64,000 bases of DNA, taken from assembly GCF_036323735.1 (NCBI RefSeq), contig NC_086031.1:34601725-34665724 (forward strand), read 5' to 3'. Under the pieces are notes generated by a model. That model saw only the letters and a program-made list of their open reading frames with translations, had not been told where the DNA came from and made no database searches. This document shows positions 53,601 to 64,000 of this stretch, one piece after another. Position numbers and translations under genes: made by a program. Within the stretch, counting starts at the first letter, position 1. The number at the start of each line of letters is the position of its first letter. This stretch comes from Rattus norvegicus (taxonomy: Eukaryota; Chordata; Mammalia; Rodentia; Muridae).

Positions 53601-53960
53601 CGGGTTCCTTTGCATCTGCTGGCAGGATAATATGATCCTGGAATGACAAACCTTTCTCATTTGGCCAGTTGTTGGCACACATCAATCATTTGGTTGCAGG
53701 CAGAACACAGTTTAGAAGAGAATGGTTTGCTTGGTGAATTACCTGGAGCAACTTTGCAACCCCAGGCAGCCAGTCTCCATATGCCAGTGTGCAGTCAGTG
53801 TCTCAGGGATTGGAGACTAATTATAATTGTGCCAGCCCAGCCTGGGCACGGTGAGGAGGTCAGACCTGCCAGAAGAAATCAATTATAGGAGATGAACCTG
53901 TTTGGATGTGCTTTGTACTGCTGCTCCCTCTGAGGTCTGAGTTCATGAATGCCAGAACCT
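53601..53960. promoter_or_regulatory. Repeat-free block, possible conserved element
   Basis: Contains 'gactaattataattgtgcca' and 'gaaatcaattataggagatg'. No repeat recognised. Weak call. Confidence 0.25.
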
Positions 53961-54540
53961 GCCACTCGCCCTCACTTGGCCCTGACCTCCCTTCTCCTGA
54001 CTTTGCCTTTCTGTTCCATGCACAGAATTAGTGATGAGACATGGGGAGGAGGTGGGGATGAGAAGTCTTCTTTACGAGATGTAGGCTTTGGCCAATAGAG
54101 CAGATCCTCCAGCAGAAAAGAGGAGCATGCATATATTTGCACATGTGTTGTAAGAGCATGTGCATAATCATTCATACAGACCCTCTGTTCACTATACATT
54201 GGGCACACTAAGGCTTCACTCTGGCTGTGCTGCGTGCAGGGATACATGAGTACATGAACCCATATGTCCTCATCTGCATGCACACAAAGGAGTATAGACA
54301 AATGAAAGCATGCTACCCGCACTTTTCCATGTATCCAAGTACCCATGATCTCCTTGAAGCCAGGATAGAGAACTTCTAGAGCACCTAGATAACTTCTGTA
54401 ACAGCTTGATTACAGATCTGAGGCCTGAAGGATTAGAAACCTTAATCCCAGGACTGGGATAAGATAACTCACTCTGGTTTTAGTCCCTCATTATCTCTTA
54501 CCACCCACTCAGCCCAGTTCCAAACAAAGCCAGGAGGCCC
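53961..54540. other. Unique sequence
   Basis: A 124-codon minus frame (54346-53972) is open, but I see no exon context or domain pattern. Confidence 0.35.
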
Positions 54541-54549
54541 TGTGGCAGA

Positions 54550-54920
54550 GGAATTGGTATGTATGTATGTAGGTATGTGTGTAAGTGTGTCCATTTAAAT
54601 GAGGTGTGTGTAGTTGTGGCTATATGTATGTGAATCAATGTGTGCATGAGTCTGTGTATATGCATATATATGCATTTATGCAGGTATGTGTCTGTATATC
54701 ATATGTCTGAATCTGTGTGTGTGTGTGTGTGTGTGTGCATAATGGTGTAAAAATGTATGTGTGCCTATGCATTGTGCATGTAGATACATATGTTTGTGTG
54801 TATGTATACCATAGATAGGTGTATAAGTGAGTATACTTTTGAGAGTGCATATGCATATGTGTGCATTCGTGTCTGTGTACCTGTGCATGTGTGTTAAAGC
54901 TGTAGGAGTGTATGTGTGTT
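54550..54920. repeat. Degenerate TG/ATGT-rich tract
   Basis: A long, interrupted run of TG, ATGT and TGCATA units. It produces false His/Thr/Tyr frames on the minus strand. Confidence 0.85.
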
Positions 54921-55019
54921 AATCCATTTAAATGTCTGTTGACAAAGCCCTCAAGCACAGAATAGCTTTTAAAGTTTTAATAGTTATTTCTCATATTTCA
55001 AATGTCCAATGGCTTACTT

Positions 55020-55160
55020 AAGGTTCCATTAAATATATTTTTATTAATTATTGAGGATTTTCATACTATGTGTTTTGACTGTACTCATTCCCCACTGCTC
55101 TCCCTAACTCCTCTCAGATCCAAACCCATTTCCCGCCCTTTCTGACTTTATCTTTAACGT
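55020..55160 (-). mobile_element. L1 3' UTR fragment, antisense
   Basis: 'ttattgaggattttcatact' and 'tcctctcagatccaaaccca' resemble the 3' end of old rodent L1. Confidence 0.5.
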
Positions 55161-55384
55161 ATTCAGAATCCTTTATCCTTACCCATATGCAACTTGAGAA
55201 TATTATCACTACCTAGAAAGAAACCATCATGTTTGCCTACTCCTTCTCCCACTCCCCACTCCCATCCCTCACAGTCTCCTACCTCCTACCCCTAGACTAC
55301 ACTGATTTACTTTCTCTCTCTCCTGAATTGTCTATTTAGGACTCGCATGTAAATGAAGCCATACAATATGGAGTCCTTTGTGCC
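55161..55384 (-). mobile_element. Ancient L1 3' part, antisense, left piece
   Basis: 'atgaagccatacaatatgga' with 'gtcctttgtgcc' begins a typical old L1 stretch. It resumes at about 55800. Confidence 0.5.
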
Positions 55385-55800
55385 AGCAAAGTGTGTGTGT
55401 GTGTGTGCACGCACGTGTGTGTGTATGCATGTGTATGGGAGTGTGTACTTGTGTGTATGCATGTGCGTGAGTGTGCATGTTTATGTGTATTCATGTGTGT
55501 GTTTGTGTGTCTCTGTGTGTAGGCTACAGGTCAAGCTCAGGTGTTACTCCTTGAAATGTGGTTCACAGTATTTCGGGTGGAGGAGCATCTTTCAACGACG
55601 CGGAACTAACCGGTTCCTCTCTGTTTGCTGGCTCCCAAGCTTCAGGCATCATCCTACACCTTCCTTCCAGGCATTTCACAGAATGTGCCATCACACTCAG
55701 CTTTTTTTTTTTTTTTACATCAGTTCTGGGGTTTAAACTTGCACAATCAGCACTTTGGCAATGGAACCATCCCCCAGTCCCCAAATACACAGTCACTTAA
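55385..55800 (-). mobile_element. B4-like SINE, antisense, inserted in ancient L1
   Basis: A TG-rich start (tail) is followed by 'gtcaagctcaggtgttactc', a T-run and 'aatggaaccatcccccagtc'. Both sides are the same ancient L1. Confidence 0.6.
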
Positions 55801-56115
55801 GTGACTCTTTGACTTAGCAAAATATTTTCAAGGCTCATCTATGCTGCAGCCAGAATCAGTACTTCATTCCTTTCTGTGGCTGAAAAATAACCCATTGTAC
55901 AGACAATAAATCACAGTGGATTTACCACTTATGAGGTCTGTGTTGCTTTCACTTCCCGTCTGTTAGGAATAATGATGCTATAAGCATTTGTATGCAAGCC
56001 TTTTTCTGGCCATATTCTTTACCTCTTCTAGGGAAAATGCCTAATGGTGTAAATTTTGGCTTATATTGTACCTGTAGATTAACCATTTGAGTCACCACCA
56101 TACATATTTGTCAGC
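55801..56115 (-). mobile_element. Ancient L1 3' part, antisense, right piece
   Basis: 'cagtacttcattcctttctg', 'gctgaaaaataacccattgt' and 'ggaataatgatgctataagc' are words of mammalian L1M-type 3' sequence. Confidence 0.7.
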
Positions 56116-56133
56116 ACATGGAGGTTCCAGAAC

Positions 56134-56134
<1 letters not shown>

Positions 56135-56226
<92 letters not shown>
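56135..56226. repeat. (CT)n(GT)n compound microsatellite
   Basis: About 20 CT units then about 23 GT units. Confidence 0.97.
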
Positions 56227-56227
<1 letters not shown>

Positions 56228-56229
56228 GA

Positions 56230-56460
56230 AACATCATAACATCATGACCAAAAGCAACTTCTTGAAAAGAAGCAATCGCAACACCAGGTAACTAGGAAAT
56301 GCAAGTGTCAGTCACTTGGGCTTTGAGAAAGAACTTAGTCATCAACATATGTCAGTTCCCACAGTGGGGATCAAGGTTGCTATCTAGTGCACACCTGCTC
56401 TTCACCTGCCACCATCAGTGTATTACGTTTCTATCATGATAGATATCCTTGTATTTAGCA
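56230..56460 (-). mobile_element. Possible LTR-type fragment, antisense
   Basis: 'catcatgaccaaaagcaact' is the family's antisense start. The rest is poorly matched. Confidence 0.35.
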
Positions 56461-56589
56461 AATGGATAAGATAGGCTCTCCTAAAATGTAAAAGGCAGTA
56501 ATAATCCTTCTCTTGATAACAGATTCTGTGAGCTCAATCAAAACAGAAATATTCAAGATAGACAGACAGATGTGTGAGTATTGTAGGAC

Positions 56590-56600
56590 ACAACACCACC

Positions 56601-56632
<32 letters not shown>

Positions 56633-56646
56633 CAGCAACAACAACA
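56590..56646. repeat. (CAC)n(CAA)n triplet repeat
   Basis: CCA units give way to ACA units with one GCA variant. Confidence 0.95.
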
Positions 56647-56756
56647 TTTGCTGGAATATACAGAATTGAAGTATTGAGTTAGTATTGAGTCTTTTTAATG
56701 TCTACTCAAACTATCCTGTCTCTTTCCTAGAAACAAAATGATGGTTTTTAGTTTGC

Positions 56757-56986
56757 TATATATGTCATATGCAGCCCGTTATACATGTTGTATACAGCCC
56801 GTTATACATGTTATATGCAGCCTGCTATACATGTTGTATGCAGCTTCTTTCCCATGTTGTATGCAGACTGTAATACATGCTGAATGCAGCCCATTATATA
56901 TGTTGTATGCATCCTATTATACATGCTGTATGCAGCCTTTTATACATGTTGCATGAAGCTTGCTATACATGTTGCATGCAGCTATT
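56757..56986. repeat. 23-base minisatellite, ten units in exact register
   Basis: Unit close to TATACATGTTGTATGCAGCC plus three bases. Ten copies begin at 56757, 56780, 56803 and so on every 23 bases, with substitutions but no length change. ATGTTGTATGCAG is the most conserved part. It is not protein-coding despite an open frame across it. Confidence 0.95.
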
Positions 56987-58059
56987 TCTAAGACTTTACA
57001 CAATGGAATGCTTTTATCTTTTTAATGTTTAGAACAAAGGATAAATTCTTAGTGGTTTCAACAAAATGCCCAGTGGTGCTTCTCCCCTCACTCCCTGCCA
57101 CTACCTTTTAGAGTTGATCACAATAGAATATTCCATGGTGAACATGAAGGGCCTGTGAAGAACGAAAGACACTTCACGACTTTCCTGGAAGCACCATAGG
57201 CAGTTGCCGATGTGGCCTGGGAAGAAGGTGACAACCCTTGCTAGCCTGATTCCCACTTATTTAATAAAGCAAGTTTCGATGCACACAGTAACAGCAAGCA
57301 GATGCAGGCAGCTTTCTGAACGGGTTTCTTTAAAAAGAAAAAAAGGACAACTCACATTTGATTTACAGGCTAGTTTTATTTAGATATACACACAGATAAT
57401 TTTACAAAGGGAAGGTAGGAAGATGTCTACAGCTCAGTGTTGCTTAGTAACAAATCCTCATTGCCCCTGGTTGTGGTCCAGGAGAGCTGTCATCGTGGCT
57501 CTGCCTGCTGTGTGGCTCTGTGTCTCTCACTGGACATCTCTGGGTTTTATTTTCTATCTGTCTCCTACTTGCATCAGGTGGTTCATACACAGGACTCATC
57601 AAGCCAGTGCTAGGGAACAAAATATTGAGCCTTTTCAATGTTTACTCACACTCTTCCCCACCCTCTCTAGTCTAGTGTATGAGGTCGGTATAAAATCCAG
57701 TATTTAAGCTTGGAGCTCAGTTTCCTCGCTGGTTACACAAGGCAAAGTGTGTCTGAGGACCGCTTTCTTCAGGAGTGTTTCACTGCTCCTACTGTGAACC
57801 TAATCCACTCCCACACTAGGACTCAGGAGTTAGAAGATGTCTGAAAGGGAGCCCAAGGTAAAGGGGAGGATGATACATCTAGTTGGTTTTGCTTTGTTCT
57901 AATGTTGAATTTACCATTTTTATTCCTCATCACTGACTGGCCTAAGCATGAGGAACAGCAGTGGTTTACATCAGTGGGTCAGAGAGAGATGGGTGGTGGG
58001 TCTGTCTGTATGAGAATGAGAAGATTAAAACATAACGAGGGAATAGCTTGTATGTTTAC
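56987..58059. other. Unique sequence; possible small conserved block at 57130-57340
   Basis: About 1 kb without a recognised repeat. 57130-57340 ('aagcaagtttcgatgcacac') keeps a few CpGs and looks like conserved DNA, weakly. A 94-codon plus frame at 57423 has no support. Confidence 0.3.
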
Positions 58060-58395
58060 CGTTCTGTCCTTGTGACAAAAGACCTGGAAAAGCAATTTAA
58101 TGAGGGAAAGGTTGACTTTGGCTCACAGGTTGAGGATTTAGTCCATCATGATGAGAGAGCTCTGCTGCCAAGGACATGATGTGTCTACTCATATGATATG
58201 TATCCACCGTCAGGAGACAGAGCCATGGGTCCCAGTGCCCAGCTCAGGGTCCAGAACCCCAGCCTATGACATGGTGCCAGCCCACACTTAGGTTGGGTCT
58301 TTGCTGTGTGACAAAACCCTTCCTGGGGAGATGTTACACCCACGTCTACTCATCCCAGATAGGAATCCCATGACAGACCAAAGTACAGATACTAC
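58060..58395 (-). mobile_element. Rodent LTR-type repeat, antisense
   Basis: 'tgtccttgtgacaaaagacc', 'aaaggttgactttggctcac' and 'ggagatgttacacccacgtc' place it with the antisense LTR-type copies. Confidence 0.5.
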
Positions 58396-58399
58396 CAAG

Positions 58400-58870
58400 T
58401 CCAACTTGGTGAACCAGTAAATTTTATTAGAGTTACTTACGAGAGTATGGGTGAGGAGTTACAGGAGCAGAAATGGCTCAAAGACAGCTGCATCACCCCC
58501 AGTCCACCCCAGCATGGGTGATAACTCACAAAACTGGAAACTTGGAGCACACTGCCCAGCCTCCAGGCAGCTCAATTGGCTGGAAAGTGTCCTTTTCAGG
58601 TGACTCTGGACTACACCTTTTCCAGGCAGCTTGCCTTATTTCTGCTTCTTCCAGTCAACTGGTCTGGTCTTCTCTGCAGCTTAGCTCTGTTGTGTCTGAG
58701 GGGGACTCTAGGCTTTTATTGCTTACTCTGTCAGAGAATAAATTTGATATGTTTCAGGGACTTCCTCAAGCTCTTCTGAATTGTTCACCTTCCCGCTTAA
58801 CGAGCTTCTTGCTGGATGGAATGTTTTAAACTTGGTGGAAACTGTTATACCACAGATTTCCTCCTCAATT
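58400..58870. mobile_element. Rodent repeat shared with 47035-47470, copy 2
   Basis: 'agttacaggagcagaaatgg', 'gacagctgcatcacccccag' and 'gtttcagggacttcctcaag' match copy 1 in order. An AATAAA lies at 58738. The 118-codon plus frame here is part of the repeat. Confidence 0.7.
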
Positions 58871-58923
58871 AATCCAGTCTAGACATGTTTTTTACAGACT
58901 TGTCCAAAGATTTGATGCTAGGT

Positions 58924-59136
58924 CCATGGTTCTCAACCTGTGGGTGGTGACCCCTTAAGGGATCCTTTCACAGAGATCACTTAAGACCACTGGAAAACAT
59001 AGGTATTTACATTATGATTCATAGCTGTAGCAAAACTACAGTTATGAAGTAGCAATGAAACAATATTATGTTTGGTGACCACAACACAAGGAACTGTATT
59101 AAAGAGTCAAAGCATTAGGAAGGTCGAGAACTGCTG
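58924..59136 (+). mobile_element. hAT-type MITE (URR1-like), copy 3
   Basis: Starts 'ccatggttctcaacctgtgg' and ends 'tcgagaactgctg'. The body is clear ('tatttacattatgattcata'). The target duplication is poorly preserved (5 of 8). Confidence 0.85.
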
Positions 59137-59522
59137 TCCTATCTGATTCTAGATTATTCAAAGTTGGCAATCAGTATTAACCAACACAAGTCTACATACA
59201 CCTCAGTGAACAAACAGATGCAAAGAACTCAGGTCCACTGGACTATGGCTGCCCTGTTGATCAGCTAATTATAGGATGATATGTGCTGCTTGTAATATAA
59301 GCAACTAGATTCACTCTTCAGGTAAGCCATAGATGGTCTAGTTGACAAGTGGCTTCAGTCCAGTCTTCCCTGTCAGCCTTCTTTTGGGTTAATGAAGTGG
59401 GGTAGTACATTTGCTCTTTTAATTCTTTAAGCAGTCTCTTCTCTTGGTCTATAGTTGCTGGGAAGTCAAGGAAGTTGGTTTTGTGTAAGGAAAAAATGCA
59501 GGCCAGGTGTGATGGCCTAGAG
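59137..59522. other. Unique sequence between two MITEs
   Basis: Nothing recognised. Confidence 0.3.
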
Positions 59523-59715
59523 CAGTAGTTACTAATCTGTGACTCATGACCTCCTTAGCAAATGTTTATCTCCCAAAATATCTATATTATGAGTCACAAT
59601 AGCAAAATTTTCAGTTATGAAGCAGCAATGAAAGTGATTTCATGGTTGGGGGGGGAGTCATCACAACATGAAGAAATGTATTAAAGGGTCACATTAGAAG
59701 GATTGATAACCACTG
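59523..59715 (+). mobile_element. hAT-type MITE (URR1-like), copy 4
   Basis: Starts 'cagtagttactaatctgtga' and ends 'ttgataaccactg'. Flanks GCCTAGAG and GCCTTGAG agree at seven of eight bases. Confidence 0.9.
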
Positions 59716-59837
59716 GCCTTGAGAGTCTGATCTGTGAATAGTTTGATGGGGTGATGTTGAAAATAGTTCATTTAAATATAGTTATTTACTCTATCTACAG
59801 CTTGAGGTCAATTGTAGTTTAAGGTTGGCCTGTTTCT

Positions 59838-59912
59838 GTGCTAGGGATGGGTCAGAACTTTCCACATGCAAGGAAAGCAGTTCATCACTAAGCTGCACCT
59901 TGAGCTCAAGGA
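59838..59912 (-). mobile_element. ID/B4-head-like fragment, antisense
   Basis: 'ccacatgcaaggaaagcagt' and 'catcactaagctgcacc' resemble a decayed antisense ID-type head. Confidence 0.4.
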
Positions 59913-59974
59913 CATTTTTTTTCTCCCTCAAAAAAATTAAAAATCAAATGTACTCGAGGCTGAGTGTTATATGA

Positions 59975-60500
59975 ATTAGGGTTCCCTGGGGGAGCAGAAC
60001 TGAAAGAATGAATATATATATTAAAGGTGATTTGTTCGATTAGCTTGCACCATAGGAGCTGCGCAGTCCAACAATGCCTGTCAAATTACTCAAGAAACTG
60101 AAAACCTCCACATCGGTCCACAAAGCTGATTGCCTCTGCAGTCCCAATCTGGTGTGGAAGGCCTAGAGGATTCCTGGAGAGCTCTCAGTCTTCAGTCCCT
60201 GCTTAGGAGATTGAAGAATCAAGGTTCCAATGTCAGGAAAGGATGGTAGCTACAACAGCAGCAGTAGCAGCAGTAGCATTAGGCCAGACACATTTACCAA
60301 CAAGAAGCAAAAACAAAAATAGGCGCTAAAGCAACCATGCTTTTTCCTCGGGCCATTTTTATAGCCATGTTACCTCAGGAAGACATGCTGTAGGGGAGGG
60401 CCTCCTCCCCTCAAATAATCCTTCTTGGAAATGACCTTACAGACGTGCTTAGAGCCATCAAGCATGATTTCAGATCCTCTCAAGTTCCAATGAATTCTTC
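59975..60500 (-). mobile_element. Rodent LTR-like element, antisense
   Basis: 'gaattagggttccctggggg', 'cagaactgaaagaatgaata' and 'ccatttttatagccatgtta' match a common rodent LTR-type repeat. It contains a small (CAG/CAGTAG)n at about 60255-60280. Confidence 0.5.
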
Positions 60501-60790
60501 TGTATCAGATTCAGGGCATCCTGTCCTATGTTGAGGTCCTTGATCAACTTGTAGTTGACATTTGTACAGGATAAAGTACAGTTTTATTCTTCTGTGTGTA
60601 GCTGTACAGTTTGACCAGCACCATTTGTTGAAAATGCTGACAATGTATATTGTTGCTCTCTTTGTAAAACTCTGGTGGCTATAGGGCTTGTGAGTATGTA
60701 GGTGAATGAGTCTACCTTTATTTCATTACTACAGCTCTTTAACATAATGTAAAATTCAGGGTACCAGTTATGAGCTCTTATTCTATCACT
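60501..60790 (-). mobile_element. L1 ORF2 fragment, antisense
   Basis: 'gttgaggtccttgatcaact', 'gaccagcaccatttgttgaa' and 'ttcattactacagctcttta' match the same part of ORF2 as 32290-32570. Not open. Confidence 0.75.
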
Positions 60791-61164
60791 TGCTTAGCAT
60801 ATTTTAATAGTGTATGATTTTTTTTCAGATAAGGTATAAAAAAGGAATAACACCATGCCTAATATTCATAAGTGGTGACAAAAGGAGATAGGCACTTGTC
60901 AGTTGTCAACACTGTCCTCTTCTAAGACTAAATTCTAACCTCTGTCCTCAGATAGGTAGTGGTACTTACTAATTTCCTGAAATGTGAATGTTTGATTTTG
61001 TTTTCATGGAGAATGACTTCTTTTCCAACAATGGCTACTTTAATTAGGAGTTCATTGTTGTTCATTAAGAATTTCAAGGGAGCTGAGAAAGAGATGAAGC
61101 TAAGTGTCCTAAGTCAGCACCAGTGTGGAGTTTGCACCCATGTTACTAGGGTTTAAAGGGCATT
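60791..61164. other. Unique sequence
   Basis: Nothing recognised. Confidence 0.3.
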
Positions 61165-61405
61165 TTGGTTGGGTTTTTTTTTTTTTTTTTTTTTTGAGAC
61201 CAGGACTCATGTAGCTTAGGCTAGGCTGGAGCTCTACATGTAGCTAAGAATGTTTTGGACATCTGATAATCCTTCCATCTCCTTCCAAATACTACAATTA
61301 CAAGTGTGTACCACCATGCCCCCATTTAAGCTGGGTGGAGATCAAATGACTCCTGACTCATCTATGCTGGGTAATCATGCCGCATTGGGTTATATCTCCA
61401 GCCCC
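61165..61405 (-). mobile_element. B1/B4-like SINE, antisense
   Basis: A long T-run, then 'gtagcttaggctaggctgga', 'caagtgtgtaccaccatgcc' and 'gggttatatctccagcccc'. Confidence 0.75.
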
Positions 61406-61757
61406 AAAAACCATTCTTTAAAGGTGCTGTTTTCACTGACTACTAAAGCCAGACACAAGTCAAGAAGTTTACAAGTAGTCACATAATTAATCTTAAGGCA
61501 ATGGCAGAGGGTTTAAAAACTGAGAAGGTTCTCAGATTCAGCCTACTGGAGAGCTAACAGACTGACCTGCCACCAGGTATGACCAGTGTAACACACATGA
61601 GTCTTAAGTCAGACACAAATGACAATGTGGTAGTTATAGCAACAGGAATTACCAGATCTGCCACATCTTTGTAGTTGTTCTCCAGCTCCCCGAAGTAACA
61701 TGCTATGCAGAGTGAGTTGGGGTTGGAAGACAGACTTTGAACTTTGAGAAGACCTTT
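61406..61757. other. Unique sequence
   Basis: Nothing recognised. Confidence 0.3.
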
Positions 61758-61985
61758 GTCTTGGTTTTGATTTTTGAGACAGTCATGTCTTAAGTCATCC
61801 AGACTGGCCTTGAACTCACCGTGCCGCTGATGATGATCCTTAATGAGTCCTGTTCCTCTTGCCTTTACTTCTTTGTTACTGGGATGTGAATCATCTTACC
61901 TGGTTTAAGCAGTGCTGGGGATCAAACCCAGGGCTTTGTGCTTTCTAGGCAAGCACTCAATCAACCTAGACACATCCTGAGTCCA
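61758..61985 (-). mobile_element. B4 SINE (ID head plus B1), antisense
   Basis: 'tttttgagacagtcatgtct' and 'cagactggccttgaactcac' are B1. 'tgctggggatcaaacccagg' with 'ctaggcaagcactcaatc' is the ID-like head. Confidence 0.8.
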
Positions 61986-61989
61986 TTTA

Positions 61990-62330
61990 TGTGACTTTTT
62001 GCCTAGACCATGGCACCAGTTTCTTCCCCGATTTGCTCTCTTTGGGTCTTCCTACAGAACTTGACCTTGGCCAAATTTCCCAAATGCTATTCTGATCATG
62101 TGCTTTGCCATCCTCTAACTCCTACAGTGACCTCTCCTCCCACGGAGCATCATGACATAGGAAATCCTGACTCCCTGGGCCCTACTTACCTTTCTTATGT
62201 CATTCCTGCTAAAAAGATTTACAGTTCATGATCTCTCATAACACCATGCCTACTCAGATATTATTTCCTTGGCTTCGAAAAATCTGATTCGTTTGAAAAG
62301 TTCCATCTGATTTTAAGACCCTCACACATG
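61990..62330. other. Unique or old L2-like sequence
   Basis: 'ccatcctctaactcctacag' and 'gaccttggccaaatttccca' vaguely resemble L2 3' sequence. Not certain. Confidence 0.25.
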
Positions 62331-62333
62331 GGT

Positions 62334-62376
62334 TTGTTGTAGTTGTTGTTGTTGTTGTTGTTGCTGTTGTTGTTGC
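62334..62376. repeat. (GTT)n triplet repeat
   Basis: About 13 GTT units with one GCT variant. Confidence 0.95.
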
Positions 62377-62429
62377 CATCTTTTGTCAGAACCCATCTTC
62401 CCTGACGTGACTAATTTATTGCTCTTCAA

Positions 62430-62520
62430 TTCTTCTCCTCCCCTCCCCTTCTCTCTTCTTCTCTCCTCTCCTCACTCCTCTCATCTCTTCTCCTGTCCTG
62501 TCCCTTTGCCTCTGTCTCCC
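62430..62520. repeat. CT-rich low-complexity tract
   Basis: Mostly C and T on the plus strand (CTCCTC, CTTCTC units). Confidence 0.8.
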
Positions 62521-63464
62521 CCACTTCTGCCACATACCAGAAGGAGCAGTCAAGGTGGACCATATCTTACCATTATGGTGTCTGAGTGAATGGGAAGGAC
62601 AAGGGAAGAACAAGAAGGAAGCTGGGTTCACGATGGCTCTCTGAAGCCTTTCTAGGCACTCTGGGCACACTGCCCAATACACCATTTGTGGTTAAATCAT
62701 TTCATCTTGTTAGTTCCCCCCTAGGCACCAGTCATACAGAGCCATGGACAGTTTCTAATTATGTATATTTTATATATTCAGTATATTGTATCATATATAT
62801 TTCTAATATATTCAATCAGTAGGTTGTCTGGCTGCTATATTTTCAGTTATAGTCATCTACTTGTGTCCCACCCCCACCCCATAACAGGCAGAATTTTGTT
62901 TAACAAGACCAAAGCTCTTGCTTCTATTTTCTTCCTCTGTAGGTTTGCATGCATCTCTCTGGTCTCAGGCTTCTTGCTCACAAGGAAACCAAGCCCTCCC
63001 CAAAATCACATGGCAGAATATGTTCTAATGTAATCAGCTTAGGCCAGCCCAGGAGAATTACTTTGTTCTTTGTTTTTATATAAAAACCCACCAACTGGAA
63101 CCGAACATAATCAATAGTGGCCAAACACAGAGGTTGCTGGGTTTTTGTTTTCCAAAACTTTTGGACCCTCTCAAGAAATCTTAAAACAAAAATGCAAGAG
63201 ATTCTATTAGAAAACATCAGAGATCATAGAGGCTGAGAGGGGGATCAAGGTGTCCCTGAGGATGGGAACAGAGGAGGGCATGTGCGCTTCACCCAGCCAG
63301 ACCCTGCCTGTTTTATCTTGTCAGGCTCAGTTCCAGGCACCACAGCAGAAAATCTTGGTCCAGTCTTCTTGGTGAAATCTATTTCTAACCCTGGCCAAAA
63401 GGTCAGAGCTCACACACGCTAGAGATGGATCTAACCCTGGGGAAGGTGTTTCCAAAATCCTTTC
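62521..63464. other. Unique sequence
   Basis: An AT-rich run at 62758-62820; otherwise nothing recognised in about 940 bases. Confidence 0.35.
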
Positions 63465-63545
63465 CCCAGAGCAAGAGGGATGGTTTGGTGAGCAGGGTAC
63501 AGGCCAAGGTTCTGAGTTAGAATCCCTAGCACCCTTGTACAATGC
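63465..63545 (+). mobile_element. SINE head fragment
   Basis: 'gagggatggtttggtgagca' and 'tagaatccctagcacccttg' form a tRNA-like head. A possible 3' end follows at about 63680 ('ctgacttctggtctccacat'). Confidence 0.5.
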
Positions 63546-64000
63546 TAGGTAATTCTTCATCTGTATAAACCCAGAGCTGAGAGGTAAGAAGAGGGGAATG
63601 GGTGCAGTTTGGAGGCCAGCCAACTTAGCCAATCTGAGTTCACAGAAAATGTTAGAAAACAATACAGAAAGACATTCTCTGACTTCTGGTCTCCACATTC
63701 ACAATGCGTGGGGCAAAAGCCACTGCCACACATATGACTGTGTACTCATATGATATATGTGCATGCACAATATACATACACAGAGCAAATGCATCTTTGA
63801 ACCTTCCCAGATGTTCATTTTCTCCAAAAGTGCCTCCTAATTTCTCCCTGCATGACCACATCAAAAGCCTTGTGCTGGCTACTGGAGTCTAAGGGTAGAT
63901 GTGCACATCACATTGGCATCTCCTCATCTGAGGATACTCTGCTGCTGTGGTTCATAGAATAGGGAAAATGCTCACTGGCATTTTGATTATTCCCTACTGG
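63546..64000. other. Unique sequence to the window end
   Basis: No feature supported apart from the possible SINE end noted at 63680-63790. Confidence 0.3.

Noticed and set aside
56738..56956. 72-codon Cys/Tyr-rich frame
   Set aside because: It is the 23-base minisatellite. Three units make 69 bases, so the frame stays open by repetition, not selection.
56757..56986. CRISPR-like array
   Set aside because: The units are contiguous with no spacers, and the genome is mammalian.
1..64000. Prokaryotic-type operons, ribosome-binding sites, riboswitches, attachment sites or origins
   Set aside because: Base composition, SINEs, L1 and LTRs show this is mammalian chromosomal DNA, so none of these feature types applies.

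Overview
The window reads as non-coding DNA from a murid rodent, most likely rat. Three insertions (39687-39787, 40589-40671, 51123-51210) match the BC1/tRNA-derived ID SINE, which is unusually active in rat. They sit among many composite rodent SINEs (B4/RSINE1-like, B1, B2/B3-like), old rodent L1, rodent LTR elements and long (CA)n, (GATA)n and (GAA)n tracts. CpG is depleted and there are no dense genes. Repeat family names come from recognition by eye, not from a RepeatMasker run.

No complete gene is present, and almost all long open frames fall in microsatellites or repeats. The best sign of coding is a short terminal exon on the minus strand at 27096-26963: splice acceptor, 43 open codons, TGA, and AATAAA about 100 bases further on. 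I do not recognise the protein. Weaker exon-like signals are an EGF-like cysteine pattern on the plus strand (14848-14989), a 102-base minus-strand exon candidate (35945-35844), a 37-base plus-strand candidate microexon (50077-50113) and a pair of minus-strand exon-like blocks at 9.8-10.6 kb.

Layout. 1-14 kb: unique DNA alternating with SINEs and LTR fragments, with one AT-rich repeat-free block at 3960-4545. 14.0-18.4 kb: two repeat-poor blocks (14013-15380 and 17150-18115) that look like conserved non-coding elements and carry octamer motifs. 18.4-27 kb: SINEs, LTRs, one hAT-type element and a 310-base purine strand, then the terminal exon. 27-35 kb: an old L1 (3' UTR and 3' part of ORF2) on the minus strand from about 29625 to 32880, split by an LTR and by microsatellites, then an LTR with internal ERV sequence. 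35.6-37.25 kb: the strongest regulatory-looking DNA, with homeodomain-, TALE- and E-box-like sites. 38.8-40.7 kb: a minus-strand ERV remnant with a primer-binding site matching tRNA-Leu and two later ID insertions. 41.7-42.7 kb: a composite SINE split by a 420-base GATA array, then (CA)n and (GAA)28. 43-64 kb: nested LTR, hAT and SINE insertions, another AT-rich unique block (49860-50420), an ancient L1 and a regular ten-copy 23-base minisatellite.

The overall picture is an intron or gene desert with scattered candidate enhancers and perhaps the last exon of a minus-strand gene. Alignment to other mammals and RNA-seq would decide which candidates are real.
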